Shown: positions 23,821 through 30,804 of the stretch, one piece after another
Numbering within the stretch: position 1 is the first letter of the stretch
Layout of the letters: every line of letters begins with the position of its first letter
Assembly: GCA_934875675.1 (NCBI GenBank)
Contig: CAKXIK010000032.1
Span: forward strand, 1-30,825
DNA: 30,825 nt
Direction of reading: 5' to 3'
DNA from: an uncultured bacterium
Lineage (GTDB): Bacteria > Bacillota > Clostridia > Oscillospirales > Acutalibacteraceae
Notes under the pieces: generated by a model
Told to the model about the DNA's origin: nothing
The model's database searches: none
The model's input: the letters and a program-made list of their open reading frames with translations, nothing else
Position numbers and translations under genes: made by a program

Positions 23821-25227
23821 TTATAGCTTTTTTGTCGTCCATTTTCCGCTGTGGAACCTTCGATTATTCAGGATCATTCTCATAGTCTGATCAATCAGAA
23901 GCGTCAGCCATGCACCGACAAGACCCCAGCCAAGCGGGAAACAGAACAGATAGGTCAGCAGCGGACGCACCAAACCGATGCTCAGAAAAGAGACGGCCGC
24001 AACAAATCGCGTATCGCCGGCACCCCGCAAACAGCCGGAAAGAATCACCTGCGCTGTTTGGATATGAGTTGTGCATGCAGCAATAATCAGCAGGGTGCTG
24101 CCTGCGGAAATGATGGCAGCATCGTCGGTAAAAAGTCCGACGAGAAAATATCGCCCGAAGAAAAATAACAGAAAGATTCCTGTGGAAAAACAGAATGCAA
24201 TTCTCTGTGCAATGGTACAGTACAATTTGGAAAGATCCGGACGACCCGCTCCCAGATTCTGACCCACCAGCGCAGAAGAAGCAATGCTGAGTCCATCGCC
24301 CACTGCAAAGGAAAGATTGAGAATATTCATGCAGATTTGATGGGTTGCATAGGCACTCGTTCCAAGCCGTGCGACCATGGCTGCATAAAGAAAGAAGCCG
24401 ATGCGCATGAAAACCTGTTCCACTGCCGCACTGGACGCAACATTCATTAAGCTGCCTACGGTACTGCGGTCAAATTTCCACGATACCGAAGAAAACAAGC
24501 GGAGTGCGCCGTTTTTACCCGAAACCGACCGCACGGAGAGCACCATTGCCACAAAATTTCCGAGTGCAGTGGCAATCGCAGCACCGGTTACGCCTAATTC
24601 AGGAAAAATCCATACGCCATTAATCAATAACCAGTTGAAAAACAAATTCACCACATTGGCAAGCAAATTGGTCGTCATCGAAATTTTTGTGTTGCCGATA
24701 CCGCGCTGCGCTGCGTTGATGGTAAGCCCGATGTTGCTAAACAGCGCGCCGATCATCACGATGCGGAAATATTGTGTTGCATAGTCAACGGTGTCATGCT
24801 CTGCGCCGGCTAATGTGACAAGCGGCTGAGCAAAGAAAAACGAAATACACGTCAGCACCAGAGAGGATACGGCAGAAATGGCAACCGCCTGCTTTAAGCA
24901 GCGCTGCATGCCCTCTTGATCCTGCGCGCCCTTTCGGCGTGATATTACCGCAGTCACCCCGATATTAAACGAAAGGATCAGTGCGAGAAAAACGAATCTC
25001 GGCTGCGTGGTTAGCCCCACCGCAGCAATTGCAGCAGGGCCGCACCCGCCAACCATCATGGTATCCACGGAGGAAATTAAGCTCACAAGCACCGTTTCCA
25101 CGATTGACGGCCATGCAATGCGAAAAGCGGTGGTGTATCCTTCCCGGATTCCGGGGAGAGGGCCGCGAATATCCTCGGGCTTCAGAGAGCGGTCACAAGC
25201 CAGGAATCGGTTCAACAGTTGCGTCAA
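23821..25227 (-). CDS. MATE-family efflux transporter
   Basis: A 468-aa membrane protein with about twelve hydrophobic segments, consistent with the two six-helix halves of the multidrug and toxin extrusion family. Typical segments include IAWPSIVETVLVSLISSVDTMMVGG near the start and ILSGCLRGAGDTRF late in the protein. Such transporters export cationic compounds using a Na+ or H+ gradient. The start is a TTG at 25227 with AAAGGGG about ten bases upstream; the next in-frame ATG is too far inside the first helix. A promoter with a perfect TTGACA lies at 25285-25313. It is followed by the PH-domain gene. Substrate unknown. Confidence 0.93.
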   Translation of the reverse strand: MTQLLNRFLACDRSLKPEDIRGPLPGIREGYTTAFRIAWPSIVETVLVSLISSVDTMMVGGCGPAAIAAVGLTTQPRFVFLALILSFNIGVTAVISRRKGAQDQEGMQRCLKQAVAISAVSSLVLTCISFFFAQPLVTLAGAEHDTVDYATQYFRIVMIGALFSNIGLTINAAQRGIGNTKISMTTNLLANVVNLFFNWLLINGVWIFPELGVTGAAIATALGNFVAMVLSVRSVSGKNGALRLFSSVSWKFDRSTVGSLMNVASSAAVEQVFMRIGFFLYAAMVARLGTSAYATHQICMNILNLSFAVGDGLSIASSALVGQNLGAGRPDLSKLYCTIAQRIAFCFSTGIFLLFFFGRYFLVGLFTDDAAIISAGSTLLIIAACTTHIQTAQVILSGCLRGAGDTRFVAAVSFLSIGLVRPLLTYLFCFPLGWGLVGAWLTLLIDQTMRMILNNRRFHSGKWTTKKL

Positions 25228-25284
25228 GCTTTTACGCCCCTTTCAGCACAAATAAATTTTAATAATTGATGCCACATGGTTTTT

Positions 25285-25313
25285 ATTTTCCCATGAAAGC
25301 TGTGTATTGTCAA
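25285..25313 (-). promoter_or_regulatory. Promoter of the MATE-PH operon
   Basis: Minus strand -35 TTGACA (25313-25308), 17-base spacer, -10 GAAAAT, a four-of-six match. Confidence 0.45.
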
Positions 25314-25435
25314 ATGAATTTCCAATAAATTACTAAAAACTTTTTTATTTTCGTATAGATTGCGTTGTGCCGTAAATACTATTTTTGCGCAGCAATCAAC
25401 AGCGCAAGTGATTAAAGAAAGGGCGGTTGAAACAC

Positions 25436-25669
25436 ATGGACCCAAAACCGTGGAATGTTCCGGAGCTCGACCCTGATTCAGAGAAAACTAAAGAAAAACG
25501 TCGTAAAGAACGCGAAAAAAAATATGGTTATTTGCAGCAGAACATTGACGGAATCACTGAAATTCTGCCGAAAATGAACGATGGCCCCATTCAGTCCGAC
25601 GTACTTGGCAGTTATACGGGAACTGCAGAGGGTAGTTTAATTCCAACGCAGGATGCCGATGATCTCTGA
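25436..25669 (+). CDS. Conserved-looking 77-aa protein of unknown function
   Basis: A small, highly charged soluble protein with no membrane span. It begins MDPKPWNVPELDPDSEK, continues with a basic KEKRRKEREKKYG helix and ends in GSYTGT...PTQDADDL. The ATG at 25436 is preferred over an in-frame TTG at 25427 because GAAAGGGCGG is nine bases upstream. The pattern, a Pro-rich head, a charged helix and an acidic DADDL tail, looks like a short protein I associate with Clostridia, but I know no function for it. It stands alone between the MATE operon and the YdbS/YdbT pair. The terminator at 25788-25828 probably ends its transcript. Confidence 0.75.
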   Translation: MDPKPWNVPELDPDSEKTKEKRRKEREKKYGYLQQNIDGITEILPKMNDGPIQSDVLGSYTGTAEGSLIPTQDADDL

Positions 25670-25787
25670 TTTACAATCTTCCTGAAAAGACAGAAAACAC
25701 GTATGAGAAGGCTTGTTCTGATTTTATATCATTTCTGATTCGGAATGAATACAAAAACTCAACACAAAATAATAATTAATCATAGTC

Positions 25788-25828
25788 AAAAAGTAAGGTA
25801 ATCCGATTAAGGAAAACCTTACTTTTTT
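25788..25828. terminator. Bidirectional terminator overlapping a stop codon
   Basis: Arms AAAAAGTAAGG and CCTTACTTTTT form an 11-bp stem with T-runs in both directions. One arm contains the stop codon of the leftward YdbT-like gene (25819-25821). Confidence 0.8.
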
Positions 25829-27243
25829 TCTTCATTCTGATTCATGGCACGGCATAGCTGCGCAAAATCCAAATGACGTACTGAGCATCGGTGCGACCGT
25901 TTTCCACGAAGGTAGATATCTACGGTACAAAGGCCTGCTTTTTTTTGTGTCCAACTGCGCCGTATACGAATTGCAGTAATATTTTTGCGCGATACACAGG
26001 TGCAAAGAAGTGAAAAGCCTTGCATTCGGCAAAGCTGTATGGTACTGCTGCTGATTTGTAGCTTTGCAAACGGAATTTCTGCAAAACGTACGAACGCGCG
26101 CCAAATAAAAAACAACAGCAGCGGAAAAAGCAAAATAGCAACAAAATCCGGGGTACGCACATAATTTAACAACACCAGCAGCAGTGCAACTGCCAGAAGC
26201 GGCCAGAAAACCGGCAGCAGATAGCGACGTATTGCACGATTGGGTGGTCTCAGTGTCGTTCCCTCCGCCGGAGAAATCAAATTTTCAATCCAAGAAGACA
26301 CCTGTTTTTGAGATGCCGCGGCAATCAGCATGGGACGGCACTCTTTTTGACGCTCGTCACCCGGAACATGCACTAAAAGAGAACCAATGCGAAACAGCCG
26401 CATAATGATCGTCTGACGAACGGTAATCGCGGTCATTTGCCGCACACGGAACAACCGCAGTCTGCGCGGCCAAATACCGCAGCGTACAACTGCAAATTCT
26501 CCCAAAAGGCTGCAGGAAAATGGTGCGCAGGCAAAAATTTGCCGCAAAAAAGCAGCCGCCCATCCCAAGAATAAAATCCATGCAATGGCAGCAGCAAGCG
26601 GTGGTACCCCGACAGAAATCAGCAGCATACTCGGGTTAAGCTGCTCCATTAACAGATGCTGAATCTCCTCACCGAACACCTGCCCTGCCTTTTCCACAAA
26701 GGGTGCAGCAACCAATAATCCTGAAGCAGCATTTGACCATGAAAAGGCAGCAATTAAAAGCCTCCAAAATCGAACATGAAACACACCGCAAGAATTTTCC
26801 GGCACAAAACGATCAACTAATATTCTCAGTTTTCGTCGGGAAAGAAAAAGAGAACAATCAGGTTTTCGGGTGGCGGCGCTGGTTTCCAATTCCAGCAGAC
26901 CCGCACCCAACACGGACGTAAGAAGCGAAAAGGTAATATAAAGACAATCTACCTGGGAAAATGGCAAGAGGCTCTGCTGCTGATTGAGGATGCCCTGTCG
27001 GAATAAAAGCCGACTGCGCATGGTGGCAAAGCGCGTTGACCGCCATTCCAAGCCGGCACAAAGCAAGACAAATACGAGTACCAACAGACTGGTGAGAACC
27101 GTTTGAACATTCTCCCAAAGGGATTCCGGCCGCACGATTGCACGCTGCACCAATGGAATCAATAATAGCCACGAAAGCCGAAGAAATGTGGAAAGCCCCT
27201 GAACCGGATGCACCGCAGAGGCAGCAATACGTTTATTTTTCAT
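25819..27243 (-). CDS. YdbT-like membrane protein with three PH domains
   Basis: A 474-aa membrane protein built from three repeats of a pair of membrane spans followed by a PH-like domain. The spans lie at about 20-60, 165-240 and 345-385. The PH-like parts follow them, for example RFATMRSRLLFRQGILNQQQSL and FSQVDCLYITFSLLTSVLGAG after the first pair. This is the layout of Bacillus YdbT, whose partner YdbS is a one-PH protein, and the gene just upstream here is YdbS-like. In Bacillus the pair has been tied to envelope stress and resistance to a bacteriocin, so protection of the membrane is a plausible role. AAGGAAGG before the ATG supports the start. The gap to the upstream gene is 33 bases. 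Confidence 0.82.
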   Translation of the reverse strand: MKNKRIAASAVHPVQGLSTFLRLSWLLLIPLVQRAIVRPESLWENVQTVLTSLLVLVFVLLCAGLEWRSTRFATMRSRLLFRQGILNQQQSLLPFSQVDCLYITFSLLTSVLGAGLLELETSAATRKPDCSLFLSRRKLRILVDRFVPENSCGVFHVRFWRLLIAAFSWSNAASGLLVAAPFVEKAGQVFGEEIQHLLMEQLNPSMLLISVGVPPLAAAIAWILFLGWAAAFLRQIFACAPFSCSLLGEFAVVRCGIWPRRLRLFRVRQMTAITVRQTIIMRLFRIGSLLVHVPGDERQKECRPMLIAAASQKQVSSWIENLISPAEGTTLRPPNRAIRRYLLPVFWPLLAVALLLVLLNYVRTPDFVAILLFPLLLFFIWRAFVRFAEIPFAKLQISSSTIQLCRMQGFSLLCTCVSRKNITAIRIRRSWTQKKAGLCTVDIYLRGKRSHRCSVRHLDFAQLCRAMNQNEEKK

Positions 27244-27276
27244 ACAGTGATCCTTCCTTTCCAGCCCGCAGCCATG

Positions 27277-27711
27277 CTAACGAGGAAGAGAAAGGCGCAT
27301 CAAGTCGGCCAGTTGATTTGCCTCCGATCGGGCAATATGAGGCAAGACAACCTTTCCTCCGGCAGTCATTAAATACAGTGAAACAACGCCAAACATACGT
27401 TGAAGCGGTGTTGCAGTGAGGGTGGTATATCGGATTTTGCTGCGAGTGAGAAATATTGTTTTGCGCCAAATCAATCCGCGCTCCAGCATAATCGCATCCG
27501 ATGTCGCGTGAAAGCATGTCGCTTTGCACCATCCCGGAAGCCAAATGATTGCAGCAAAAAAATAAGCAATAACAAAAATAACAAGCAAAATTCCTCCTAT
27601 CAGTGGAAGAAACGGGACAAGCGCACCGAAAAAAAATCCGACGGCAAAAGCTATGATCGCCAACCGAAGCTGAAGAGCTCTGCGGCCATTCTGACCAATA
27701 CATCCATGCAA
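27277..27711 (-). CDS. YdbS-like PH-domain membrane protein
   Basis: A 144-aa protein with two membrane spans at about 17-58 and a PH-like domain after them (SDAIMLERGLIWRKTIFLTRSKIRYTTL, then LQRMFGVVSLYLMTAGG). The PH domain's R-x-I-R-Y-T-T turn and the final strand are as in YdbS. The start is a TTG at 27711 with GAGGTGA about six bases upstream; the ATG nearby is in another frame. A promoter is present at 27754-27783. It forms an operon with the YdbT-like gene. Confidence 0.8.
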   Translation of the reverse strand: MHGCIGQNGRRALQLRLAIIAFAVGFFFGALVPFLPLIGGILLVIFVIAYFFAAIIWLPGWCKATCFHATSDAIMLERGLIWRKTIFLTRSKIRYTTLTATPLQRMFGVVSLYLMTAGGKVVLPHIARSEANQLADLMRLSLPR

Positions 27712-27753
27712 AATGCGTCACCTCAATCTGGCGCCTTTTTCGGAAATAATCCT

Positions 27754-27783
27754 ATTATAACCATGCACAACAAAATCATTCAA
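27754..27783 (-). promoter_or_regulatory. Promoter of the YdbS/YdbT-like operon
   Basis: Minus strand -35 TTGAAT (27783-27778), 18-base spacer, perfect -10 TATAAT (27759-27754). The elements are of the housekeeping type rather than the AAC-CGT type expected of an envelope-stress sigma factor. Confidence 0.55.
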
Positions 27784-27813
27784 AAGAACTCTTTGCACTT
27801 TTGCACACAAAAC

Positions 27814-27851
27814 AAAAGCCCGCAGCTGCAATGTGCAATCTGCGGACTTTT
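27814..27851 (-). terminator. Terminator of the XRE-ImmA operon
   Basis: Arms AAAAGCCCGCAG and CTGCGGACTTTT form a 12-bp stem with one mismatch, and on the minus strand TTTTGTTTT follows. It begins seven bases after the ImmA stop. Confidence 0.8.
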
Positions 27852-27857
27852 GAAACT

Positions 27858-28394
27858 TTAACTGCAAAGATTTTTTTTGCCAAGGAAACGGCTGTTAATC
27901 TCCAGAGGAATATTGCAGCGGATTCCGCGCTGCGTCATGCTGTAAAGCTTAAAGGTCATCAGGTCCGGAGGGACACAAAGAGCCTGACACGTCTGGAAAA
28001 AATCATATTCATATTCGCTGACAAGAGAAATAACGTCCGTGTCGTCAATCAGAAAATCAGCCGCAAAGTAATTGGCTTGTGCTTCCGTCTGTGTAACCAT
28101 ATTGAATAAACCGAAATCCCGCAGCGGCGCCACCATCAGCTCCTTACGATGAAGAATAAGGTGGGCAGCCTCATGCATGGCAACCAGCCGCTGTTCATGT
28201 TCATCCAGCTTTTCATTGATTACGACAAACAGAACCCGGTTTACAAAATAGCAAAAACCCTTGAGTCCATCTGCAGCAAATGCATCGGTCCAACGAACAT
28301 AAGCGCCCAAACCTTCAAGCAGTTCAAACGGATCATTCGTGCGGTATTTATCCTTGATTTTTTGCACTCGGTCGTAAATTTCAAGCGTATTCAT
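27858..28394 (-). CDS. ImmA/IrrE-family metallo-endopeptidase
   Basis: A 178-aa zinc protease. HEAAH at 74-78 gives the two zinc histidines and catalytic E75, and E104 in TEAQANYFAADFLID is the likely third ligand. In characterised systems (ImmA/ImmR of ICEBs1, IrrE/DdrO of Deinococcus) such enzymes cut a partner XRE repressor and turn on its regulon. The partner here is the XRE gene 69 bases upstream in the same operon. AGGAGGTG nine bases before the ATG at 28394 sets the start; the longer frame lacks one. The neighbouring divergent gene encodes a second member of this family without the histidines. No integrase is seen, so this need not be a mobile-element immunity pair. Confidence 0.92.
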   Translation of the reverse strand: MNTLEIYDRVQKIKDKYRTNDPFELLEGLGAYVRWTDAFAADGLKGFCYFVNRVLFVVINEKLDEHEQRLVAMHEAAHLILHRKELMVAPLRDFGLFNMVTQTEAQANYFAADFLIDDTDVISLVSEYEYDFFQTCQALCVPPDLMTFKLYSMTQRGIRCNIPLEINSRFLGKKNLCS

Positions 28395-28463
28395 GAGAAA
28401 AACACCTCCTGCCGAATCCTGATTTGATTTTAACACAATTTGAGTCCCGAAATCTGTACTGAA

Positions 28464-28871
28464 TTAAACTTTTTTTCTTGAGGAAGAAAATTTTTCCCTG
28501 GCGATCTCTTTAGACTCCAGATAGAGCTTTTGAATTTCAAGCATAAACGCAACCCGGTCATCCTCACTGAGTTCACCGCCGGCAAATGCAACCTTTGCCT
28601 GTTCCAAGGCATCCTGCGCGCCGCGCTGCCCCGATGCACCGTAACGCTCAGCGGCAATTGTTAAAAATTCCTCATCCTCAGTGCGAAGATAATTGACATC
28701 CACACCAAAGATTGTGGCAAGATCATCATAAACGCTGCGCTTTTTGGGGTAGCTCTCCCCTTTTTCGTAGCTGATTACTGTGCGAAGCCCAAGCCCTGCC
28801 AGATCTGCAAGCTGTGCCTGCGTCAGTCCTTTTTCTTTGCGCAACTGCCGAACTTTTTCACCGAATTTCAT
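28464..28871 (-). CDS. XRE-family transcriptional repressor
   Basis: A 135-aa protein with an N-terminal helix-turn-helix at about 5-60 (VRQLRKEKGLTQAQLADLAGLGLRTVISYEKGE) and a C-terminal helical region (EDEEFLTIAAERYG, then SEDDRVAFMLEIQKLYLESKE) that may dimerise or present the cleavage site. AAGGAAGG before the ATG at 28871 supports the start. It is the first gene of an operon with the ImmA protease, the standard repressor-protease pairing. It is divergent from the degenerate ImmA-like gene, and the TGCA-rich region between them is the natural place for it to bind. Autoregulation is likely but not shown. Confidence 0.92.
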   Translation of the reverse strand: MKFGEKVRQLRKEKGLTQAQLADLAGLGLRTVISYEKGESYPKKRSVYDDLATIFGVDVNYLRTEDEEFLTIAAERYGASGQRGAQDALEQAKVAFAGGELSEDDRVAFMLEIQKLYLESKEIAREKFSSSRKKV

Positions 28872-28912
28872 AATAAGTCCTTCCTTTCGCGAATAGGAGA
28901 TTAACGGAACTG

Positions 28913-28942
28913 AATATATGCAATTATTATGCACAATTTCAA
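28913..28942 (-). promoter_or_regulatory. Back-to-back promoter for the XRE-ImmA operon
   Basis: Minus strand -35 TTGAAA (28942-28937), 18-base spacer, -10 TATATT (28918-28913), each one mismatch from consensus. The spacer contains two TGCA cores, so a bound repressor would block it. Confidence 0.5.
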
Positions 28943-29029
28943 ATCATTCTCTTGACAAATGCTAAAAACCTGCATATAATTAAAACATGCAGATAACATG
29001 CATATATCATAACGCAAGCTGCATGTTTT
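28919..29029. promoter_or_regulatory. Six-site TGCA operator array
   Basis: TGCA cores start at 28919, 28930, 28971, 28988, 28999 and 29020. Two pairs are 11 bases apart, one helical turn. Extended elements include direct repeats ACATGCAGATA / ACATGCATATA (28985-29006) and a perfect 11-bp inverted repeat AAAACATGCAG / CTGCATGTTTT (28982-28992, 29019-29029). This is a strong candidate binding region for the XRE repressor and covers all promoters of the locus. Confidence 0.65.
28952..28980 (+). promoter_or_regulatory. Consensus promoter of the degenerate ImmA-like gene
   Basis: TTGACA, exactly 17 bases, TATAAT: a perfect sigma-A promoter. Predicted start near 28987 falls inside the TGCA array, so tight repression would be needed to keep it off. 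The leader is about 150 bases. Confidence 0.8.
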
Positions 29030-29034
29030 GTCAA
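29006..29034 (-). promoter_or_regulatory. Face-to-face promoter toward XRE-ImmA
   Basis: Minus strand TTGACA (29034-29029), 17-base spacer, TATGAT (29011-29006). It points at the rightward promoter; the two predicted transcripts would overlap by about a dozen bases. Confidence 0.5.
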
Positions 29035-29138
29035 GTGCTATCCGCCCTCGTTTCATTGGTTTGTGCGCGGGAGCAACCACTCGATCTTTCAGGCATTGAT
29101 TCTGTAAAAAGTTCAAAAGTACGGAAGGAAGCTGAACC

Positions 29139-29870
29139 ATGGAAAAGACGAAAAAACGCATTACTGCACAAGGATTGGAAAAGATTTCGGAGGCAATGCT
29201 GACCGCATTTTTAGGCTGCGATTTCGGTATGCTGCAAGCGGTAGATATGGAAAAGATGGCTATCGAATATTTTGGACTTTCTGTGCAGTATGAAGTGCTG
29301 TCTGCCACAGGCAATCTGCAGGCACTAAGCGTTTTCCGCACAATGAATCTGTATTTTCCGGCAACGAAATCACTACAGGTTCATACGATCTCCGCAGGAA
29401 CCATTCTGGTTGATTCGTCTTTGCGCAGCCCAGCCTTTCGCGGTCGACGCAATTTGGCAATTGCGAAAGAATGCGCCCGCCAACTGCTGTTTTGGAAGGA
29501 GCCTGATGCAAAGAAACAAGCTGCACAGCTTTTCTCTGCACAAGAGGCTTACACGCCCCAGCAGCTTCGAATATCCTGCGGTGTGTGCGAATGGGAGGTA
29601 AATACCCTCTCTTCTGCGCTTTTGATGCCCAAATCCGTCATCAACACACTTTTGAATGTCTTTTACGGTAACACCCCTGTATGTGTATACGGCAGAGGAC
29701 AGCTTTCTGCTGCAGACCGACACTTGTTGGATACATTTGCTGCAATTTTGGGCGTTACGCGCTCTGCTTTAATTCTCCGTCTGTGGCAGCTGCAAAGAAT
29801 TGCGGTATTGCCGGGAAATGCATTGCAAAATTACGCTTGTACCGATGATCCGCAAAAAGCAATATCATAA
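29139..29870 (+). CDS. ImmA/IrrE-like protein lacking the zinc histidines
   Basis: A 243-aa protein that follows the ImmA family pattern but has lost catalysis. Where HExxH should be, it reads K110-E-C-A-R114 in LAIAKECARQLLFWKE. The later EWEVNTLSSALLMP (151-164) matches the family's third-ligand helix and keeps the Glu. The C-terminal FAAILGVTRSALILRLWQL matches the closing helix-turn-helix-like segment of ImmA proteins. So it is probably a pseudo-protease acting as a sensor, decoy or partner of the neighbouring XRE-ImmA pair, from which it is divergently transcribed. GGAAGGAAG eight bases upstream sets the start, and a consensus promoter lies at 28952. It is longer than the active paralogue, with about 35 extra N-terminal residues. 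Function is inferred only from family resemblance and position. Confidence 0.8.
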   Translation: MEKTKKRITAQGLEKISEAMLTAFLGCDFGMLQAVDMEKMAIEYFGLSVQYEVLSATGNLQALSVFRTMNLYFPATKSLQVHTISAGTILVDSSLRSPAFRGRRNLAIAKECARQLLFWKEPDAKKQAAQLFSAQEAYTPQQLRISCGVCEWEVNTLSSALLMPKSVINTLLNVFYGNTPVCVYGRGQLSAADRHLLDTFAAILGVTRSALILRLWQLQRIAVLPGNALQNYACTDDPQKAIS

Positions 29871-29965
29871 CTGGTTTTCGAAGATCTCTCTAATCAGGCA
29901 GACAATCATTTCGAAGGTATGCTTGATCCTTTTAGCAAAAAAACGCTGATGTTTCTATGCCCATC

Positions 29966-29993
29966 TTGCCAAGATTGGATTTTGTGATATACT
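29966..29993 (+). promoter_or_regulatory. Promoter of queH
   Basis: -35 TTGCCA, 16-base spacer, -10 TATACT with a TGn extension (TGATATACT). Predicted start near 30000. Confidence 0.6.
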
Positions 29994-30016
29994 GGTTATA
30001 AATTCGGAAAACCAGT
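29991..30016. promoter_or_regulatory. Inverted repeat overlapping the queH -10 element
   Basis: ACTGGTT-N12-AACCAGT is a perfect 7-bp inverted repeat that begins inside the -10 box and spans the predicted start, the position of a repressor operator. It does not look like a preQ1 riboswitch. Confidence 0.35.
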
Positions 30017-30044
30017 AGGAGCGACAGAGAGGAGAAATCTTGCT

Positions 30045-30677
30045 TTGGCGAAAGAAAATTATCAGCTTTGGCTGGATCGGGAGATCGCAGAAATTAAAAA
30101 AAACCAAGTTATGCCGCGTTTGCTGCTGCACAGTTGTTGTGCGCCATGCTCCAGCTATGTGATGGAATATTTAAGTCAATGGTTTGAACTTACCATTTAT
30201 TATTTCAATCCCAATATTACGGAAGAGGCAGAATATCGTCATCGCGTTGCAGAACAAAAACGACTGATTCAAACCATGCAGTTTGAGCATCCGGTTCACT
30301 TTTTAGAAGGAGAATATCATCCCGAGGATTTTTTTGCAATGGCACGCGGTATGGAATCCTTGCCCGAAGGCGGGGAGCGTTGTTTTGCCTGTTATCTCAT
30401 GCGGCTGAAAAATACCGCAGAACAAGCAAAGACGGGTGGTTTTGATTATTTTACTACTACGCTTTCCGTCAGCCCCTATAAAAATGCTGAAAAGCTTAAT
30501 GAGATTGGACAACGGTTGGGTGAGAAAACGGGTGTGAGGTATCTTTGCTCGGATTTTAAAAAACGAAATGGTTACAAGCGTTCTATTGAATTATCTCAGC
30601 AATACAATCTTTACCGCCAAAATTACTGCGGCTGCATTTTTTCAAGAATTCAGGCGGATGAAAAAATCAACGATTAA
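30045..30677 (+). CDS. queH: Epoxyqueuosine reductase QueH
   Basis: QueH (formerly DUF208) reduces epoxyqueuosine to queuosine in tRNA, the last step of queuosine synthesis, and replaces QueG in many bacteria. This 210-aa protein has the paired cysteines HSCCAPCSS (C31, C32, C35), YFNPNI, EYRHR, then ERCFACYLMRL (C113, C116), FDYFTTTLSVSPYKN and NYCGCIFS near the end. The conserved cysteines would bind an Fe-S cluster and an additional iron. The start is a TTG at 30045 with GAGGAG about ten bases upstream. It is followed by a long terminator hairpin and has its own promoter, so it is probably monocistronic. Confidence 0.95.
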   Translation: MAKENYQLWLDREIAEIKKNQVMPRLLLHSCCAPCSSYVMEYLSQWFELTIYYFNPNITEEAEYRHRVAEQKRLIQTMQFEHPVHFLEGEYHPEDFFAMARGMESLPEGGERCFACYLMRLKNTAEQAKTGGFDYFTTTLSVSPYKNAEKLNEIGQRLGEKTGVRYLCSDFKKRNGYKRSIELSQQYNLYRQNYCGCIFSRIQADEKIND

Positions 30678-30743
30678 CCGCATATCCTGCAGTCTGCAGA
30701 TGGTGATTGACGGTTGCCGTGGTCTGTCCTGAATCAAAAAAGA

Positions 30744-30804
30744 AAACAAGGAGCGTTCCATTGGGTTCCGTTTGGAATCCGGAAAGAACGTTCCTTGTTT
30801 TTTT
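30744..30804 (+). terminator. Terminator after queH
   Basis: A 15-bp stem AAACAAGGAGCGTTC / GAACGTTCCTTGTTT with one G-U pair, plus an inner GGGTTCC/GGAATCC stem, then a run of Ts. Confidence 0.9.

Noticed and set aside
27233..27721. 162-codon minus-strand frame overlapping the YdbS-like gene
   Set aside because: The alternative frame (27277-27711) has clean membrane spans, a PH-like domain and a good ribosome site before its TTG; this one is irregular and Cys/aromatic-rich.
27858..29870. Mobile-element immunity module
   Set aside because: XRE-ImmA pairs occur in integrative elements, but no integrase, attachment repeat, relaxase or phage gene is visible nearby.
29994..30044. preQ1 riboswitch before queH
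   Set aside because: The leader is too short and lacks the expected C-rich loop and A-rich tail; the repeat starts inside the -10 box, so it is not fully transcribed.
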